A DNA stretch of 64,000 bases from JASHPR01 sp963844655 (GTDB lineage: Bacteria > Actinomycetota > Actinomycetes > Streptosporangiales > Streptosporangiaceae): the NCBI GenBank assembly GCA_963844655.1, contig CAWJPA010000006.1, forward strand, positions 310,001-374,000, written 5' to 3'. This document shows, in pieces, positions 42,374 to 51,083 of this stretch; positions within the stretch are counted from its first letter, which is position 1; each line of letters begins with the position of its first letter. Below the pieces are notes generated by a model. It worked only from the letters and a program-made list of their open reading frames with translations, did not search any database and was not told the origin of the DNA. The translations under genes and the position numbers were made by a program.

Positions 42374-43246
42374 CTACCCGGCCGCGTACTTGGCCCGGCG
42401 GCCGATGCGGGTGAATCCCAGCCTGCGGTACAGCGCTATCGCGGACGGATTGTTGGTGTTGACGTTGAGGGTGATGCTCGTTTCGCCCGCTGACCGCATG
42501 CGCCGGACCGCCTCGCCGATCAGCCGGGCGCCGATGTCGCGCCCCCTGGCCGACGGCAGCACGCCCATCTGCGCAATCCAGCCCGACGCGTCCGCGGTGA
42601 TGAACCCGACATCGGCGTCGCCCAGGGTGGCGAGCAGGGTCCACTCGGCACGGAAGTCCTCGTCGTCGCTGACCCACTCGACCCAGCGGTCTTGTGGCCA
42701 GTTGGGGAACCCCGGACGCTCGCGGAAGGCCGCGTCGTAGACCGCGAAGAACCGGGCCGGATCGGCCTGGCCCCACGCCAAGAGCGTCAGGCCGGGGGGC
42801 GAGTGCGCAGGCGGCACCGGCGCCTGGGCGGCGAGTTGCATCACGTCTTCAGCGAGCACCTGGACCAGCCCTCTGCTCAGGTATAGCGCGTGGGCTCCGT
42901 CGCCGAGTGCCTCGGTTTCCGCGAGCATTGCGGCCGGGCCGGCCGCGTTAGCGGCCCAGTCGAAGGCGTAGCCGCCGATGCCGCGGCGCCGCCACGCCGG
43001 ATGAACCAGCCCGGTCGTCACCGCGGCGCCATCAGGCCGGCGCAGCGACGAGACGCAAACAAGCCGGGTGTCGCTGAAACCGGCGTGGGTCTCGGCCCCG
43101 GAGAGGTAACACCGGCCGAGGAACACGGAACTCGCCGCAAAGGGCTGCCCGCCGTCAACAGCCAGGCACTCGCTGGCCAGCTCGGTCACAGCCGGGAGAT
43201 CGGGCTCGTCCAGCAGCCGCCACGACAGTGCGCGAAGATCGCCCAT
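42374..43246 (-). CDS. GNAT acetyltransferase, two-domain
   Basis: A 290-residue protein with two GNAT-like halves. The N-terminal half has AWRRRGIGGYAFDWA; the C-terminal half has the full acetyl-CoA loop QMGVLPSARGRDIGARLI and ends with NTNNPSAIALYRRLGFTRIG. Start ATG 43246 is preferred to 43276. Acceptor not predictable. It converges with the XRE gene (15-base gap). Confidence 0.84.
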   Translation of the reverse strand: MGDLRALSWRLLDEPDLPAVTELASECLAVDGGQPFAASSVFLGRCYLSGAETHAGFSDTRLVCVSSLRRPDGAAVTTGLVHPAWRRRGIGGYAFDWAANAAGPAAMLAETEALGDGAHALYLSRGLVQVLAEDVMQLAAQAPVPPAHSPPGLTLLAWGQADPARFFAVYDAAFRERPGFPNWPQDRWVEWVSDDEDFRAEWTLLATLGDADVGFITADASGWIAQMGVLPSARGRDIGARLIGEAVRRMRSAGETSITLNVNTNNPSAIALYRRLGFTRIGRRAKYAAG

Positions 43247-43321
43247 GTCACCCCGCCCATCGCCGGAAACAAGCACGGAAGCTACGGATCAGCAGCCGCG
43301 GACGCAAGCGAGTTTCTTGGC

Positions 43322-43933
43322 TCATGACGACCTGTCTCGGGTCCAGCCGCGATTGTGCTGCCGTGGTCCTCGGCCTGGAGCCCGGCTGGGCTTGTGCCCT
43401 GGTCTGGCCCGCTTCCCTCGGGGAAAGCTGACCCGGGCCGAGAACACCGTCAGGTCCGGCAGATCCCGGGCAGCCTGGGATAGCTCGCCGTGCGTGGTAG
43501 CGGCCAACGTGGCATCAAGTCGCGCGCTCAGTTCATCGAGGGTCAGTCTGCCTTGCGCGAAGTGCTCACTCAGGGCCGCGGCAGCCGCGTCCCGGTCAGC
43601 ATCGCCAGCGCGCATGCCCGGTGCTGGTGCCTGATGATCCTGCGCGGCTACCTGGGGCAGCTGCCGCAGCACGGCGGCGTAGCGGTCCAGGGCGGCCCGG
43701 CCCTGGCGGGTGAGGGCGACTGTGGTCTGCGCTTTATCGCCGCCGGTCGTCCGCACGTATCCGGCGTGGCCCAGCTCGCGCAGGCGGATGATCGGGCCGC
43801 CGGGGGGCAGCCCGATCATGGCCTGCAGCCGGGTGACGGACAGCGCGTCGCCGTCGGGCAGTGCCGCCAGGGTCGCGACGATGCACAACCGCTCCGGGTC
43901 GTGGATCAGCGGGTCAAGTGCGCCGGTGCTCAC
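43322..43933 (-). CDS. Winged-helix regulator fused to DUF1707
   Basis: A 203-residue protein. Residues 1-95 are a winged helix (LDPLIHDPERLCIVATLAALP, TRLQAMIGLPPGGPIIRLRELGHAGYV) that is closely similar to the next gene's product. Residues about 105-160 are a DUF1707 domain (MRAGDADRDAAAAALSEHFAQGRLTLDELSARL), usually found at the N-terminus of small membrane proteins. The tail is basic and disordered. Such a fusion is unusual. It is 8 bases downstream of the small paralog, apparently from tandem duplication. Confidence 0.78.
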   Translation of the reverse strand: MSTGALDPLIHDPERLCIVATLAALPDGDALSVTRLQAMIGLPPGGPIIRLRELGHAGYVRTTGGDKAQTTVALTRQGRAALDRYAAVLRQLPQVAAQDHQAPAPGMRAGDADRDAAAAALSEHFAQGRLTLDELSARLDATLAATTHGELSQAARDLPDLTVFSARVSFPRGKRARPGHKPSRAPGRGPRQHNRGWTRDRSS

Positions 43934-43941
43934 GCCGTGCC

Positions 43942-44241
43942 CTATAGGTCGCCGAGCAGGTCGCGGAGGGCCTGGGTGTAGGTGCCGAGGGCGGTGCGGC
44001 CGTGGCTGGTGAGGGCGACGGTGGTGATGGACACGGTCCCGTTTCTGTTTTTCTCGCTGGTGATGTAGTCGGCGTCTTCGAGTTTGCGCAGGTGGATGAT
44101 GAGATTGCCGGGGGTCAGGCCGATCATGTCCTGGAGCCGGGTGAAGGACAGCGTGTCGCCGTGGGGCAGGGCGGCCAGGGTGGCGACGATCTTCAGCCGG
44201 GTGGGGACGTGGATCAGCGGGTCCAGCGTGTCGTCAGTCAT
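43942..44241 (-). CDS. Small winged-helix regulator (HTH_34/YtcD-like)
   Basis: A 99-residue single-domain regulator: LDPLIHVPTRLKIVATLAALPHGDTLSFTRLQDMIGLTPGNLIIHLRKLEDADYI. Such proteins act as dimers and control an adjacent membrane-protein gene. It follows that gene (44252-44881) by 10 bases and would be co-transcribed. Paired-site candidates are at 44925-44975. The Arg/Asn-rich wing (SEKNRNGT) differs from the paralog at 43322. Confidence 0.83.
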   Translation of the reverse strand: MTDDTLDPLIHVPTRLKIVATLAALPHGDTLSFTRLQDMIGLTPGNLIIHLRKLEDADYITSEKNRNGTVSITTVALTSHGRTALGTYTQALRDLLGDL

Positions 44242-44251
44242 GGCCGGGCCG

Positions 44252-44881
44252 TCACGCGTGCCGGGACCAGGCGGTGGCGGCGGCCATGCCCGCCAGCAGG
44301 GCGCACAGGCCGACGGCGGCGACGGCCCAGGACCCGGCGGGCCCGGCGGCGGCGCCGGCGATGCCGATGAGCACGAGCGCGGGGCCGATCGCGAGGCGGC
44401 GCCAGTCGCCGCGGGTGGCCATGAGGGCGGTCCAGGCCAGGGCGGGGATGACCAGCACCGAGGTCGGGTACCAGGCGAAGGCCACCCCGGCGGCCCCCAG
44501 CGCGGTCATGGCGATGACCGCGGCGGCGAAGGCCGCCACCAGCACGGTGATCTCGACCGGGGTAAACCGGGACCGGCCAGCTATCCCCGTGGTCGCTCGC
44601 CTGCGCACACTAACCGTCGCGGCGAAGTTCAGGACAATGAACGCGATCAGGACGGGGATGACCGTTGCGGTGGGGCCGGTGTAGGGGTGCTGGGTGCGGA
44701 CGTTGAGCCAGACCGCGCCGAGGGCGGCCAGGACCGCGACCGCGCGGGTGGCCAGCAGCCACGGCGGGGAGGGCTGGAACTGGCGGCGGGCGGCCGTGGT
44801 GGTCTGGTCCAGCAGCGCGGCGGCCTGCCGGGGATCGAAGCCGGGGTCGTGGCCGGCGGCGGTGTCGGGTGTGTGGTTCAT
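44252..44881 (-). CDS. Five-to-six-helix membrane protein of unknown function
   Basis: A 209-residue protein with a soluble N-terminus of about 45 residues (DPRQAAALLDQTTTAARRQF) and about six hydrophobic segments. It lies first in the operon with two winged-helix regulators, an arrangement seen often in actinobacteria in which the small regulator represses the operon. No transporter motif was found. Confidence 0.72.
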   Translation of the reverse strand: MNHTPDTAAGHDPGFDPRQAAALLDQTTTAARRQFQPSPPWLLATRAVAVLAALGAVWLNVRTQHPYTGPTATVIPVLIAFIVLNFAATVSVRRRATTGIAGRSRFTPVEITVLVAAFAAAVIAMTALGAAGVAFAWYPTSVLVIPALAWTALMATRGDWRRLAIGPALVLIGIAGAAAGPAGSWAVAAVGLCALLAGMAAATAWSRHA

Positions 44882-44924
44882 GGCGTCTCCCTCCAGCGAA
44901 CTCTATGTCATAAAGTAGACGCTG

Positions 44925-44975
44925 CTTTGTGGCGCAAAGTCAAGGGTTCCGGCTCAGGAACTTTACGGCGCAAAG
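44925..44975. promoter_or_regulatory. Two operator-like sites upstream of the membrane protein/regulator operon
   Basis: CTTTGTGGCGCAAAG (44925-44939) is an inverted repeat CTTTG-N5-CAAAG; CTTTACGGCGCAAAG (44961-44975) is a near copy, 36 bases away. A third partial match, CATAAAGTAG, lies at 44909-44918, close to the membrane-protein start at 44881. Repeated symmetric sites directly upstream of an operon that encodes two winged-helix proteins point to autoregulation. Confidence 0.6.
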
Positions 44976-45087
44976 CCAGGCGGCGAGTCGCGGGCTGGGT
45001 CACGACCTGTCCGCGCCAGACTGTCGTAGGGTCTCGGCATACTTGCCGGGCCGTCCGGCGACGCCGCGGCCTGACTTGAGGAGACCC

Positions 45088-45543
45088 ATGGCTGTCCGAT
45101 ACCAGCTCGTCATCAATTGCGTCGGCCACCCGGAGCCGCTGGCCCGCTTCTGGGCCGAGGCCCTGGGCTACGTGCTGGAGCCACCGCCGGCCGGCTTCGC
45201 CACCTGGGACGACTGGCGGCGCGACATGGGACTGCCCGAGTCCTGGCTCGGCCGGGGGACGGACTGCATCATCGATCCGGATGGCGCCGGCCCCCGCATC
45301 TGGATCCAGGTCGTGCCCGACCGCAAGACCACTAGCAATCGGCTCCACATCGACATCCACGCCAGCGGCGGACGAGACCTCCCGATCGAGACCCGCAAGA
45401 AGCGCGTGGACGCCGAGGCCCTGCGGCTATGTGATCTCGGCGCCACGCTGCTCAGCGACCTGAGCGAGGAACTCGAGGAGGGCGTGGACCACTACGCGGT
45501 CGCGCTGAAGGACCCCGAGGGCAACGAGTTCGACATCAACTGA
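45088..45543 (+). CDS. VOC-family protein (glyoxalase/bleomycin-resistance fold)
   Basis: A 151-residue protein: YQLVINCVGHPEPLARFWAEALGY at the N-terminus and VALKDPEGNEFDIN at the C-terminus, as in VOC proteins with two beta-alpha-beta-beta-beta halves. LHIDIHASGGRD holds the second metal-type His. GAGG precedes ATG 45088; the frame upstream is a shadow with the operator region. Function not predictable beyond the fold. Confidence 0.85.
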   Translation: MAVRYQLVINCVGHPEPLARFWAEALGYVLEPPPAGFATWDDWRRDMGLPESWLGRGTDCIIDPDGAGPRIWIQVVPDRKTTSNRLHIDIHASGGRDLPIETRKKRVDAEALRLCDLGATLLSDLSEELEEGVDHYAVALKDPEGNEFDIN

Positions 45544-45562
45544 CGGTCGCCCCAAGCGGTGA

Positions 45563-45799
45563 TTAATTCATGACTGCGATAGTCACACCGCCGAGAGTGG
45601 CCAGGCTAAGGAGCGCCAGCAAACTCACTAGGGCCTTCGCGAATTTGACCGTCGCCGGGCCAGTGTTGAGCCAGGCGGCCACCTTCCGGACCCAAGCCGG
45701 GTGCTCTCGCGGTCGGCCGGTCCAGGCAGTCTGATCTCCCTGGCCTGCAGAATCGGCGGAATCCAGATGGTCGCCAGACGACGGAGCGGCAGAACGCAT
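45563..45799 (-). CDS. Possible small membrane protein
   Basis: A 78-residue frame with a polar N-terminus and one clear membrane helix near the C-terminus (FAKALVSLLALLSLATLGGVTIAV). TATATAGT lies just before the ATG in an AT-rich patch and could be a promoter element. No family is recognised; no strong ribosome site. Confidence 0.35.
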   Translation of the reverse strand: MRSAAPSSGDHLDSADSAGQGDQTAWTGRPREHPAWVRKVAAWLNTGPATVKFAKALVSLLALLSLATLGGVTIAVMN

Positions 45800-45871
45800 G
45801 TCCGGGACTATATAGCAAATTAAACGGCCGGATTTTCGCGCTTACTGGAACGACAGGCATGGCCTACATAA

Positions 45872-45915
45872 GTTGCCTGTGCCACTAATGATGCCTTTTC
45901 GGCATACCAGGCAAC
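45872..45915. other. Nested hairpin in AT-richer intergenic region
   Basis: GTTGCCTG (45872-45879) pairs perfectly with CAGGCAAC (45908-45915), and inside it ATGCC-TTTTC-GGCAT (45891-45905) forms a second stem. It lies 40 bases beyond the end of the DUF222-HNH gene and so could be its terminator, or a small structured RNA. Confidence 0.4.
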
Positions 45916-45956
45916 CTTAGGCAGAACCGGCCGGAGCTAACGGCATGAGCGGCCGG

Positions 45957-47498
45957 TCAGGCCGCCTGGGCTGGTGGGCTGTGGCTGTGCAGCACCCTGG
46001 TCCGGTCAGGGCTGGTCGCCATCACCGTTCCGTCGGGGTTCAGCACGATCTGCCACCCCCACCGGTGCACCGCGATCAGGTGGTGGAAGGTGCACAGCAG
46101 CAGCAGGTTGACCAGGCAGGTCTTCCCGCCCTTGGACCGCGGGACGATGTGGTGCGGCTGGCAGGCAGCCGCGGGCTGGTCGCAGCCGCCGGGGAACTGG
46201 CAGTGCCGGTCCCGGGCGATGACCAGCCGCCGCAGGTGGGCGGGGATGGTGTCGGTGGCGTAGCCGATGTCCAGGGGCAGGCTCCTGGCGCCGGCCGGTC
46301 CGTCGAGCAGCCCGGTCCGCAGGTAGGCGGCCAGCCCAGCCGGCCCGGACAGCACCTCGGCCGCACGGGCGATGATCAGCTGCCGCGCCGCCCGCTCGGC
46401 CAGCCCACGCCGGGCCGCCGCCGCGTCGCTGTCTTCGCCCGGCGCCCGCCAGCCCGGGGCCCGGCCGAGCCCGGCCAGGTCGCTGGGCCGGGTCAGGTCG
46501 CTGTGCCCGGTGACTCCCGCGGTCCCCCCGGGCAGGTCACGCAGCAGCGCGGCAGCGAGCCGGTTGGCGACAGCGGGGTCGACGGTGCCGGTCACGACCG
46601 GGACGATAGACGCGTCGCAGTCATACCCGGGCCCGGCAGGGGCACCGGGCCAGGATGAGGCCAGGCTGGTGGCGCCGGGCAGGCTGAGCAGCTGGTCCAA
46701 CGTCATGTGCAGCTGGATCTGGGTGGCCTGGCCGGCGCGCTGAGGCAGGCACCCGGAACCGATCAGCCGCCGCAATCCCTCCTCCAGCGCGTCATGATGC
46801 CGCTGCCACTTGCTCCGCAAGTCCTCCGGCCCCACGGGCTTACCTAGCGCCTCCAAGACCGCCTGCAACGCGGCCGTGCACTCGGGAGTCAGGTCCGCCC
46901 GCAGCTTCCCGACACCGCCCATGGTCACGCCCAGGCTCAGGCTCCGGTCACGGAACCCGTCATCGCCACCATCACGATCGGGCCGGGCAGTGCGCTTATG
47001 CAACTCTTCCGCCAGGCCGCCCAGGTCCCGCAGGGTCGCTCCACCGTTCGCGGCGCCCAGCAGAATTGCATCCGCGTCCGCGCGGGTGGCCTCGGGCAGC
47101 AGATCGGTCCACTCACAAATCTGCCGTGCCCAGGACTCCGAGATCTCCCCGGCGGCCAGCGCGTCGGCTATGGCGGGGTGGGCGGCCAGCCGCTGCATCC
47201 ACTTGACCGCCGCGAACGCCGCACCACCACCCACCCGGGTCTGCCACCTCAGCCACGTCCGCGGGCTGCGGTGACCGTCATCCTCGTACCCGGCCTGTGC
47301 GGTGAATGCGTACAGCACCCGCGACCGCGCCGCGGTGTGGATCGACTCGGTCTGCGCCAGGGCCCGCAGGCAGTCAGCCTGCTCAACGGTCGTCAGAGAC
47401 GCGGTATCGGCCGACGCGAGGAAGGCCAGCCCGGCCCGGGCCATGGCGGTCGCGTCGGCCACGGTGGCGGGCTCAGGGATCTGGCCAGGTAAGCACAT
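45957..47498 (-). CDS. DUF222/13E12-type protein with HNH endonuclease motif
   Basis: A 513-residue protein from ATG 47498, chosen because AGGAGG lies 11 bases ahead; ATG 47525 has no ribosome site. The DUF222 helical region fills most of the protein (GYEDDGHRSPRTWLRWQT; AAHPAIADALAAGEISESWARQI). The C-terminus has the HNH site CQFPGGCDQP...CQPHHIVPRSKGGKT...NLLLLCTFHH with the zinc Cys and catalytic His. The 13E12 family is multi-copy in actinobacteria and is often DNA-damage-induced; the true target is unknown. Confidence 0.87.
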   Translation of the reverse strand: MCLPGQIPEPATVADATAMARAGLAFLASADTASLTTVEQADCLRALAQTESIHTAARSRVLYAFTAQAGYEDDGHRSPRTWLRWQTRVGGGAAFAAVKWMQRLAAHPAIADALAAGEISESWARQICEWTDLLPEATRADADAILLGAANGGATLRDLGGLAEELHKRTARPDRDGGDDGFRDRSLSLGVTMGGVGKLRADLTPECTAALQAVLEALGKPVGPEDLRSKWQRHHDALEEGLRRLIGSGCLPQRAGQATQIQLHMTLDQLLSLPGATSLASSWPGAPAGPGYDCDASIVPVVTGTVDPAVANRLAAALLRDLPGGTAGVTGHSDLTRPSDLAGLGRAPGWRAPGEDSDAAAARRGLAERAARQLIIARAAEVLSGPAGLAAYLRTGLLDGPAGARSLPLDIGYATDTIPAHLRRLVIARDRHCQFPGGCDQPAAACQPHHIVPRSKGGKTCLVNLLLLCTFHHLIAVHRWGWQIVLNPDGTVMATSPDRTRVLHSHSPPAQAA

Positions 47499-47525
47499 GC
47501 TCTTGAGGGCCTCCTCACGGCACAT

Positions 47526-47544
47526 GTTCGATTGCTAGTTCGAT
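47526..47544. promoter_or_regulatory. Tandem GTTCGAT half-sites upstream of DUF222-HNH gene
   Basis: GTTCGAT at 47526 and again at 47538, 12 bases apart in direct order. Actinobacterial LexA boxes are TCGAAC-N4-GTTCGA, so these are half-sites without the inverted partner. A damage-type promoter is possible but the symmetry is wrong. Confidence 0.25.
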
Positions 47545-47680
47545 AGTAATGGGAGGGTCCGACAAAACCACGCTTATCATCGCGTGTCCGGAAAAATTGT
47601 TCCTGATCATGTTGCTGCCCGGGTGGGCAGGTCACCGATGGACGGCTGTGTTCTGACGAGCGGCTGACGTTGCGCGCGCG

Positions 47681-48307
47681 TCAGGCGCGGCGGACGTCGG
47701 ATCCGTCGGTGCCCAGGAGCCGGCTGAGCTTGGAGGCGGAACTGGACGGCCAGGCACCCGCCGCCGTCAGTCGCGATCCCGCCGCGTGCAGGATCTCTGG
47801 CCCTCCGGTGACCAGCTCGACTTCGAGCTCACGCCAGGCGGCGGGCTCCTTCCGGCCCGGGACCCGGCCGGTCACCTCGTCGTCGGCCACCTCGGCTAGG
47901 TCCTCGCCGTCGGCGCCGATGAGCCGCCGGACCGTGCGATGGGTCTCCAGCACAGCGACGACCTCCAGCGGCTCGCCGCGGATCCACTCCGAGACCAGCG
48001 AGGTGAGCTGGGCCGGGACGGCCGTGTCCCCGTCTCCCAGCGGAACCTGCAGCTCGCGTCGGGTGCCTGCGGAGACGGGGAGTTTCAGATGCCAGCCGGC
48101 GTCGTGGCCGCCGGTGCGGCGCCTGAGTGTGATCTTGGCCCTGGCCAGGCGAAGGCTGGCGGTGTCGTAGTAGTTGGCGGCCAGGAGCTCGACCTCCGGC
48201 GCGGTCACGGTCACGCCGTCGGCTATGCCGTTGAGGTCGGGCATAACAAAGCCGAGGCCGACTTCATACTTCCGCTCGGTCTCGACGTGTTCGGTCGGCC
48301 TGTCCAT
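47681..48307 (-). CDS. CYTH-domain protein (without CHAD)
   Basis: A 208-residue protein starting at ATG 48307. ETERKYEVG near the N-terminus is the E-x-E-x-K motif that binds triphosphate and metal; YYDTASLRLARAKITLRRRTGGHDAGWHLKLP and LEVELVTGG are other tunnel-lining segments. CYTH enzymes hydrolyse inorganic tripolyphosphate or thiamine triphosphate. In actinobacteria CYTH is usually followed by a CHAD domain in one protein; here the protein stops right after CYTH (SKLSRLLGTDGSDVRRA). Confidence 0.85.
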   Translation of the reverse strand: MDRPTEHVETERKYEVGLGFVMPDLNGIADGVTVTAPEVELLAANYYDTASLRLARAKITLRRRTGGHDAGWHLKLPVSAGTRRELQVPLGDGDTAVPAQLTSLVSEWIRGEPLEVVAVLETHRTVRRLIGADGEDLAEVADDEVTGRVPGRKEPAAWRELEVELVTGGPEILHAAGSRLTAAGAWPSSSASKLSRLLGTDGSDVRRA

Positions 48308-48498
48308 GCTGCGAAGGCTACGGCACGGGCTGGCCAGCCCGCGTGTTCCCGCGCGCCGGAGCCGATCACAGTGCGACACTTGCGGCTACGTTTCGTGTGC
48401 AGAGCGACGGTCGCGGGGGCTGAGTCGCCAGGGCGCGCGGGCGAGCGGTGGTGCCGCGGTGGCGGCGAGCGGTCGAGGGTTACGGGGGATGGGTATTG

Positions 48499-49236
48499 AT
48501 GGGTCTCATCACGGAGCGCGACGGTACCGCCGGCAGTTACGAGGCGGTCCCTGTCTGTCCCACGCCGGACGCGACGGACGAGAACGGTCCGGCCGTGCTC
48601 CGGCGGCGGTCGGCCCTGCCCACCCGGCGGGCCGTGCTCTACCTGCATTGCGAGCAGGACAGCTTCGTACCGGAGGACCTGGTCACCTGGTACACCGAGC
48701 GCGGGTTCCATTTCTACGTTGCCGACCTGAGGCCGGAGGAAGGACTGGACCGGCCCGCGCGCAGGCGCAGACGCAAGAGGCCGAAGCAGAGCGAACGCTT
48801 CGCCGGGCTGGATTCGGCCTGCCGCCACCTGCGGGAGGCCGAGGGCATCGAGATGATCCTGATGAGCGCGCACTCGGCCGGCGGGCTCACGGCCGCCCAG
48901 TGGTGTGATGCCCGGCGCGACGACCGCCTGGCCGAGGCGCTGATCCTGGCCAAGCCGGTGTTCGGGCGGGAGTTGCGGCGGGGCCTCAACATCGCCTGCC
49001 CGGTGCTGGTGATGAGCCCGGTCGAGAAGGACAAGTTCCGGCGCGGCCCCCGGCTGCGGCGCCGCCGGAACGGGGCCGCGATCCGGCTCGGCCCGCACGT
49101 GACCTGGCTCCGGCTCGAGGAGGGGCTGGACGGGGCCAGGGACGACGCAGGCGAGGACCGGCGGAACTTCTTCGACGAGATGGGCCGCTGGCTCGGCGCC
49201 TACATGTACGGGAAGGTCCGGGACCAGCTTCTCTGA
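48499..49236 (+). CDS. Alpha/beta-hydrolase-fold protein
   Basis: A 245-residue protein. AVLYLHCEQDSFVPEDLVTWYTERGFHFYVADLR, then SAHSAGGLTAAQWC with a nucleophile-like S-x-S-A-G-G, then ILAKPVFGRE. It resembles serine aminopeptidase S33-type hydrolases. The final His base is uncertain. ATG 48499 is used; the 17-codon extension upstream looks like a shadow. A basic patch (ARRRRRKRPKQ) follows the second strand. Confidence 0.72.
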   Translation: MGLITERDGTAGSYEAVPVCPTPDATDENGPAVLRRRSALPTRRAVLYLHCEQDSFVPEDLVTWYTERGFHFYVADLRPEEGLDRPARRRRRKRPKQSERFAGLDSACRHLREAEGIEMILMSAHSAGGLTAAQWCDARRDDRLAEALILAKPVFGRELRRGLNIACPVLVMSPVEKDKFRRGPRLRRRRNGAAIRLGPHVTWLRLEEGLDGARDDAGEDRRNFFDEMGRWLGAYMYGKVRDQLL

Positions 49237-49261
49237 TCCGCGCCCGCGGGCCACCGGTGCT

Positions 49262-50950
49262 TTACCCCTGGCCGACGAGGATGGAGACGGCCGGGTAACC
49301 CGACGCCCCGTTCGGCTCGGGCGGCTCCTGCAGCGAGGTCTGGGTGTAGCCGGTGGCGTCCGTGGCCCGGGCCTCGATCACGTGCGTGCCCGGTTCCGCG
49401 TCCCATTCCCAGACCCACTGTCGCCAGGTGTCGATGTCCGGCACCGCCGCCAGCCGGGCCTGGTGCCAGGGGCCCTTGTCCACCCGGACCTCGACCGCGT
49501 CGATGCCCTTGTGCTGCGCCCACGCCACCCCCGCCACGGAGGTGGGCCCCGGCTTGATGGTGTTGTTGCCGCTCGGCACGTCGATCCGTGACTCGGTCTT
49601 GATCGGCGCCTGCGCGTCCCAGCCACGCTGGGCCCAGTACGACACGTTCGACCGGTACGTCGTCACCTCGATGTCGGTGATCCATTTGCACGCCGACACG
49701 TAGCCGTACAGGCCGGGAACCACCATCCGGACCGGGAACCCGTGCGCGACCGGCAGGGCCGTGCCGTTCATCGCCACCGCGAGCATCGCGTCCCGGCCGT
49801 CCATCACGGTCTGCAGCGGGGTGCCGGACGTGAAGCCGTCGACCGAGGTGCAGAACAGCTGGTCCGCGCCGGCTCGCACCCCGGCCTGGCGCAGCAGGCT
49901 GGCCACGCTTGCCCCGATCCACTGGGCGTTGCCCACGTACGGGCCGGCCACGGGATTAGACACGCAGGTCAGGGTGATGTAGTCGGCCGTGAGCGGGCGC
50001 CGGATCAGCTCGGCGAAGCTGAGCGTGATCTCGCGGGCCACCATCCCGTGGATCCGCAGCTGCCAGCTCTCGGGTGCGACCTCAGGCAGCACGATGGCCG
50101 TGTCGACCCGGTAGAAGGCCCCGTTGGGCGTGATGAACGAGCTGAGCCCGGGGATCTTCAGGTCGCTGCCGGCCGGCAGCGGGGGAGCGGGATGGGCCGG
50201 GACGGGAATCCGCAGCGAGGCCTGGGCCCGGGAGACGCTGGAGTGCTCGGCCAGCAGGCGGCCGCCGAGACCGGCCACGGTCGCGGTGCCGGCCACGACG
50301 ACCCCGGTCTTCAGGAAGCTGCGGCGCTCCGGGCCGGCCGGCGGGCGCCAGCGGTCCACCCAGGTGGACGAACCGGATGGCGTGGCGGGTGCTCGCGGAC
50401 CTGGCGACGATGGGGGCAGGCTCTCCGGGCTCAGGTCATGCGGGCCATCCAGTCCGGACCGGGCGGTCCCGGTCCGGGGGCTGATCGGCTCGGCCGCGGG
50501 CGGGGCGGCGCGGACGAGCAGCACCAGCGCGACGGCCGCCGCGGCGCCGCCCACCAGCGACGGCAGCACGAAGCTGGCCGAGGCCGTCGGGCGGGACAGC
50601 GCGGCGGTCGCCCCGATCGCGGTGAACACGGCCAGGCCCGCCATCCCGTACCAGATCTTGCGCATGGCCAGCAGGCCGACGATCGCCGCGAACACGGCCA
50701 GCACCGCGAGAATGCCGGTGACCAGAACCAGCTTGTCGTTCGAGCCGAAAGCGGAGATCGCGAAGTTTTTCACCGGGGGCGGGGTGCGGTCGATCGATGC
50801 CTCGCCCACGGCCACGACCGGCGAGCCGTCCGGGGCCACGATCCCGGCGATGAGCTGGCCGACGCCGATCGCCACGGCGGCGGCGAGCAGCCCGGCGACC
50901 AGCCCCCGGGCGGCTCGCGCGCGATCGGAGTCAGGAGTCACACTAATCAT
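49262..50950 (-). CDS. Membrane-anchored sulfite-oxidase-like molybdopterin oxidoreductase
   Basis: A 562-residue protein from ATG 50950. Five N-terminal membrane helices (to about residue 175) are followed by a twin-Arg-like segment (PERRSFLKTGVVVAGTATVAGLGG, about 210-235), then the sulfite-oxidase Mo-pterin domain with the molybdenum-binding Cys in DYITLTCVSNPVAGPYVGN, and a C-terminal dimerisation domain (GVAWAQHKGIDAVEVRVDKGPW). It should act outside the membrane. It is divergent from sigK with 133 bases between the starts, a neighbourhood seen in other actinobacteria, so SigK may control it. Confidence 0.88.
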   Translation of the reverse strand: MISVTPDSDRARAARGLVAGLLAAAVAIGVGQLIAGIVAPDGSPVVAVGEASIDRTPPPVKNFAISAFGSNDKLVLVTGILAVLAVFAAIVGLLAMRKIWYGMAGLAVFTAIGATAALSRPTASASFVLPSLVGGAAAAVALVLLVRAAPPAAEPISPRTGTARSGLDGPHDLSPESLPPSSPGPRAPATPSGSSTWVDRWRPPAGPERRSFLKTGVVVAGTATVAGLGGRLLAEHSSVSRAQASLRIPVPAHPAPPLPAGSDLKIPGLSSFITPNGAFYRVDTAIVLPEVAPESWQLRIHGMVAREITLSFAELIRRPLTADYITLTCVSNPVAGPYVGNAQWIGASVASLLRQAGVRAGADQLFCTSVDGFTSGTPLQTVMDGRDAMLAVAMNGTALPVAHGFPVRMVVPGLYGYVSACKWITDIEVTTYRSNVSYWAQRGWDAQAPIKTESRIDVPSGNNTIKPGPTSVAGVAWAQHKGIDAVEVRVDKGPWHQARLAAVPDIDTWRQWVWEWDAEPGTHVIEARATDATGYTQTSLQEPPEPNGASGYPAVSILVGQG

Positions 50951-51083
50951 TCGGCGCCGAGCACCGGTTGGTTTGGGTCCTGGTCGCTCACATGTACAAG
51001 CTATGCAGGAACTTGACCATGCAGAGGCCGGTGCGCGACCCAAGCCGGCGGCGGTTCGGCAACGAATTTAGGACGTGGTGGGG

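Noticed and set aside
43942..44241. Toxin-antitoxin reading of the two small regulator genes
   Set aside because: Both products are winged-helix DNA-binding proteins of similar sequence, and neither resembles a toxin.
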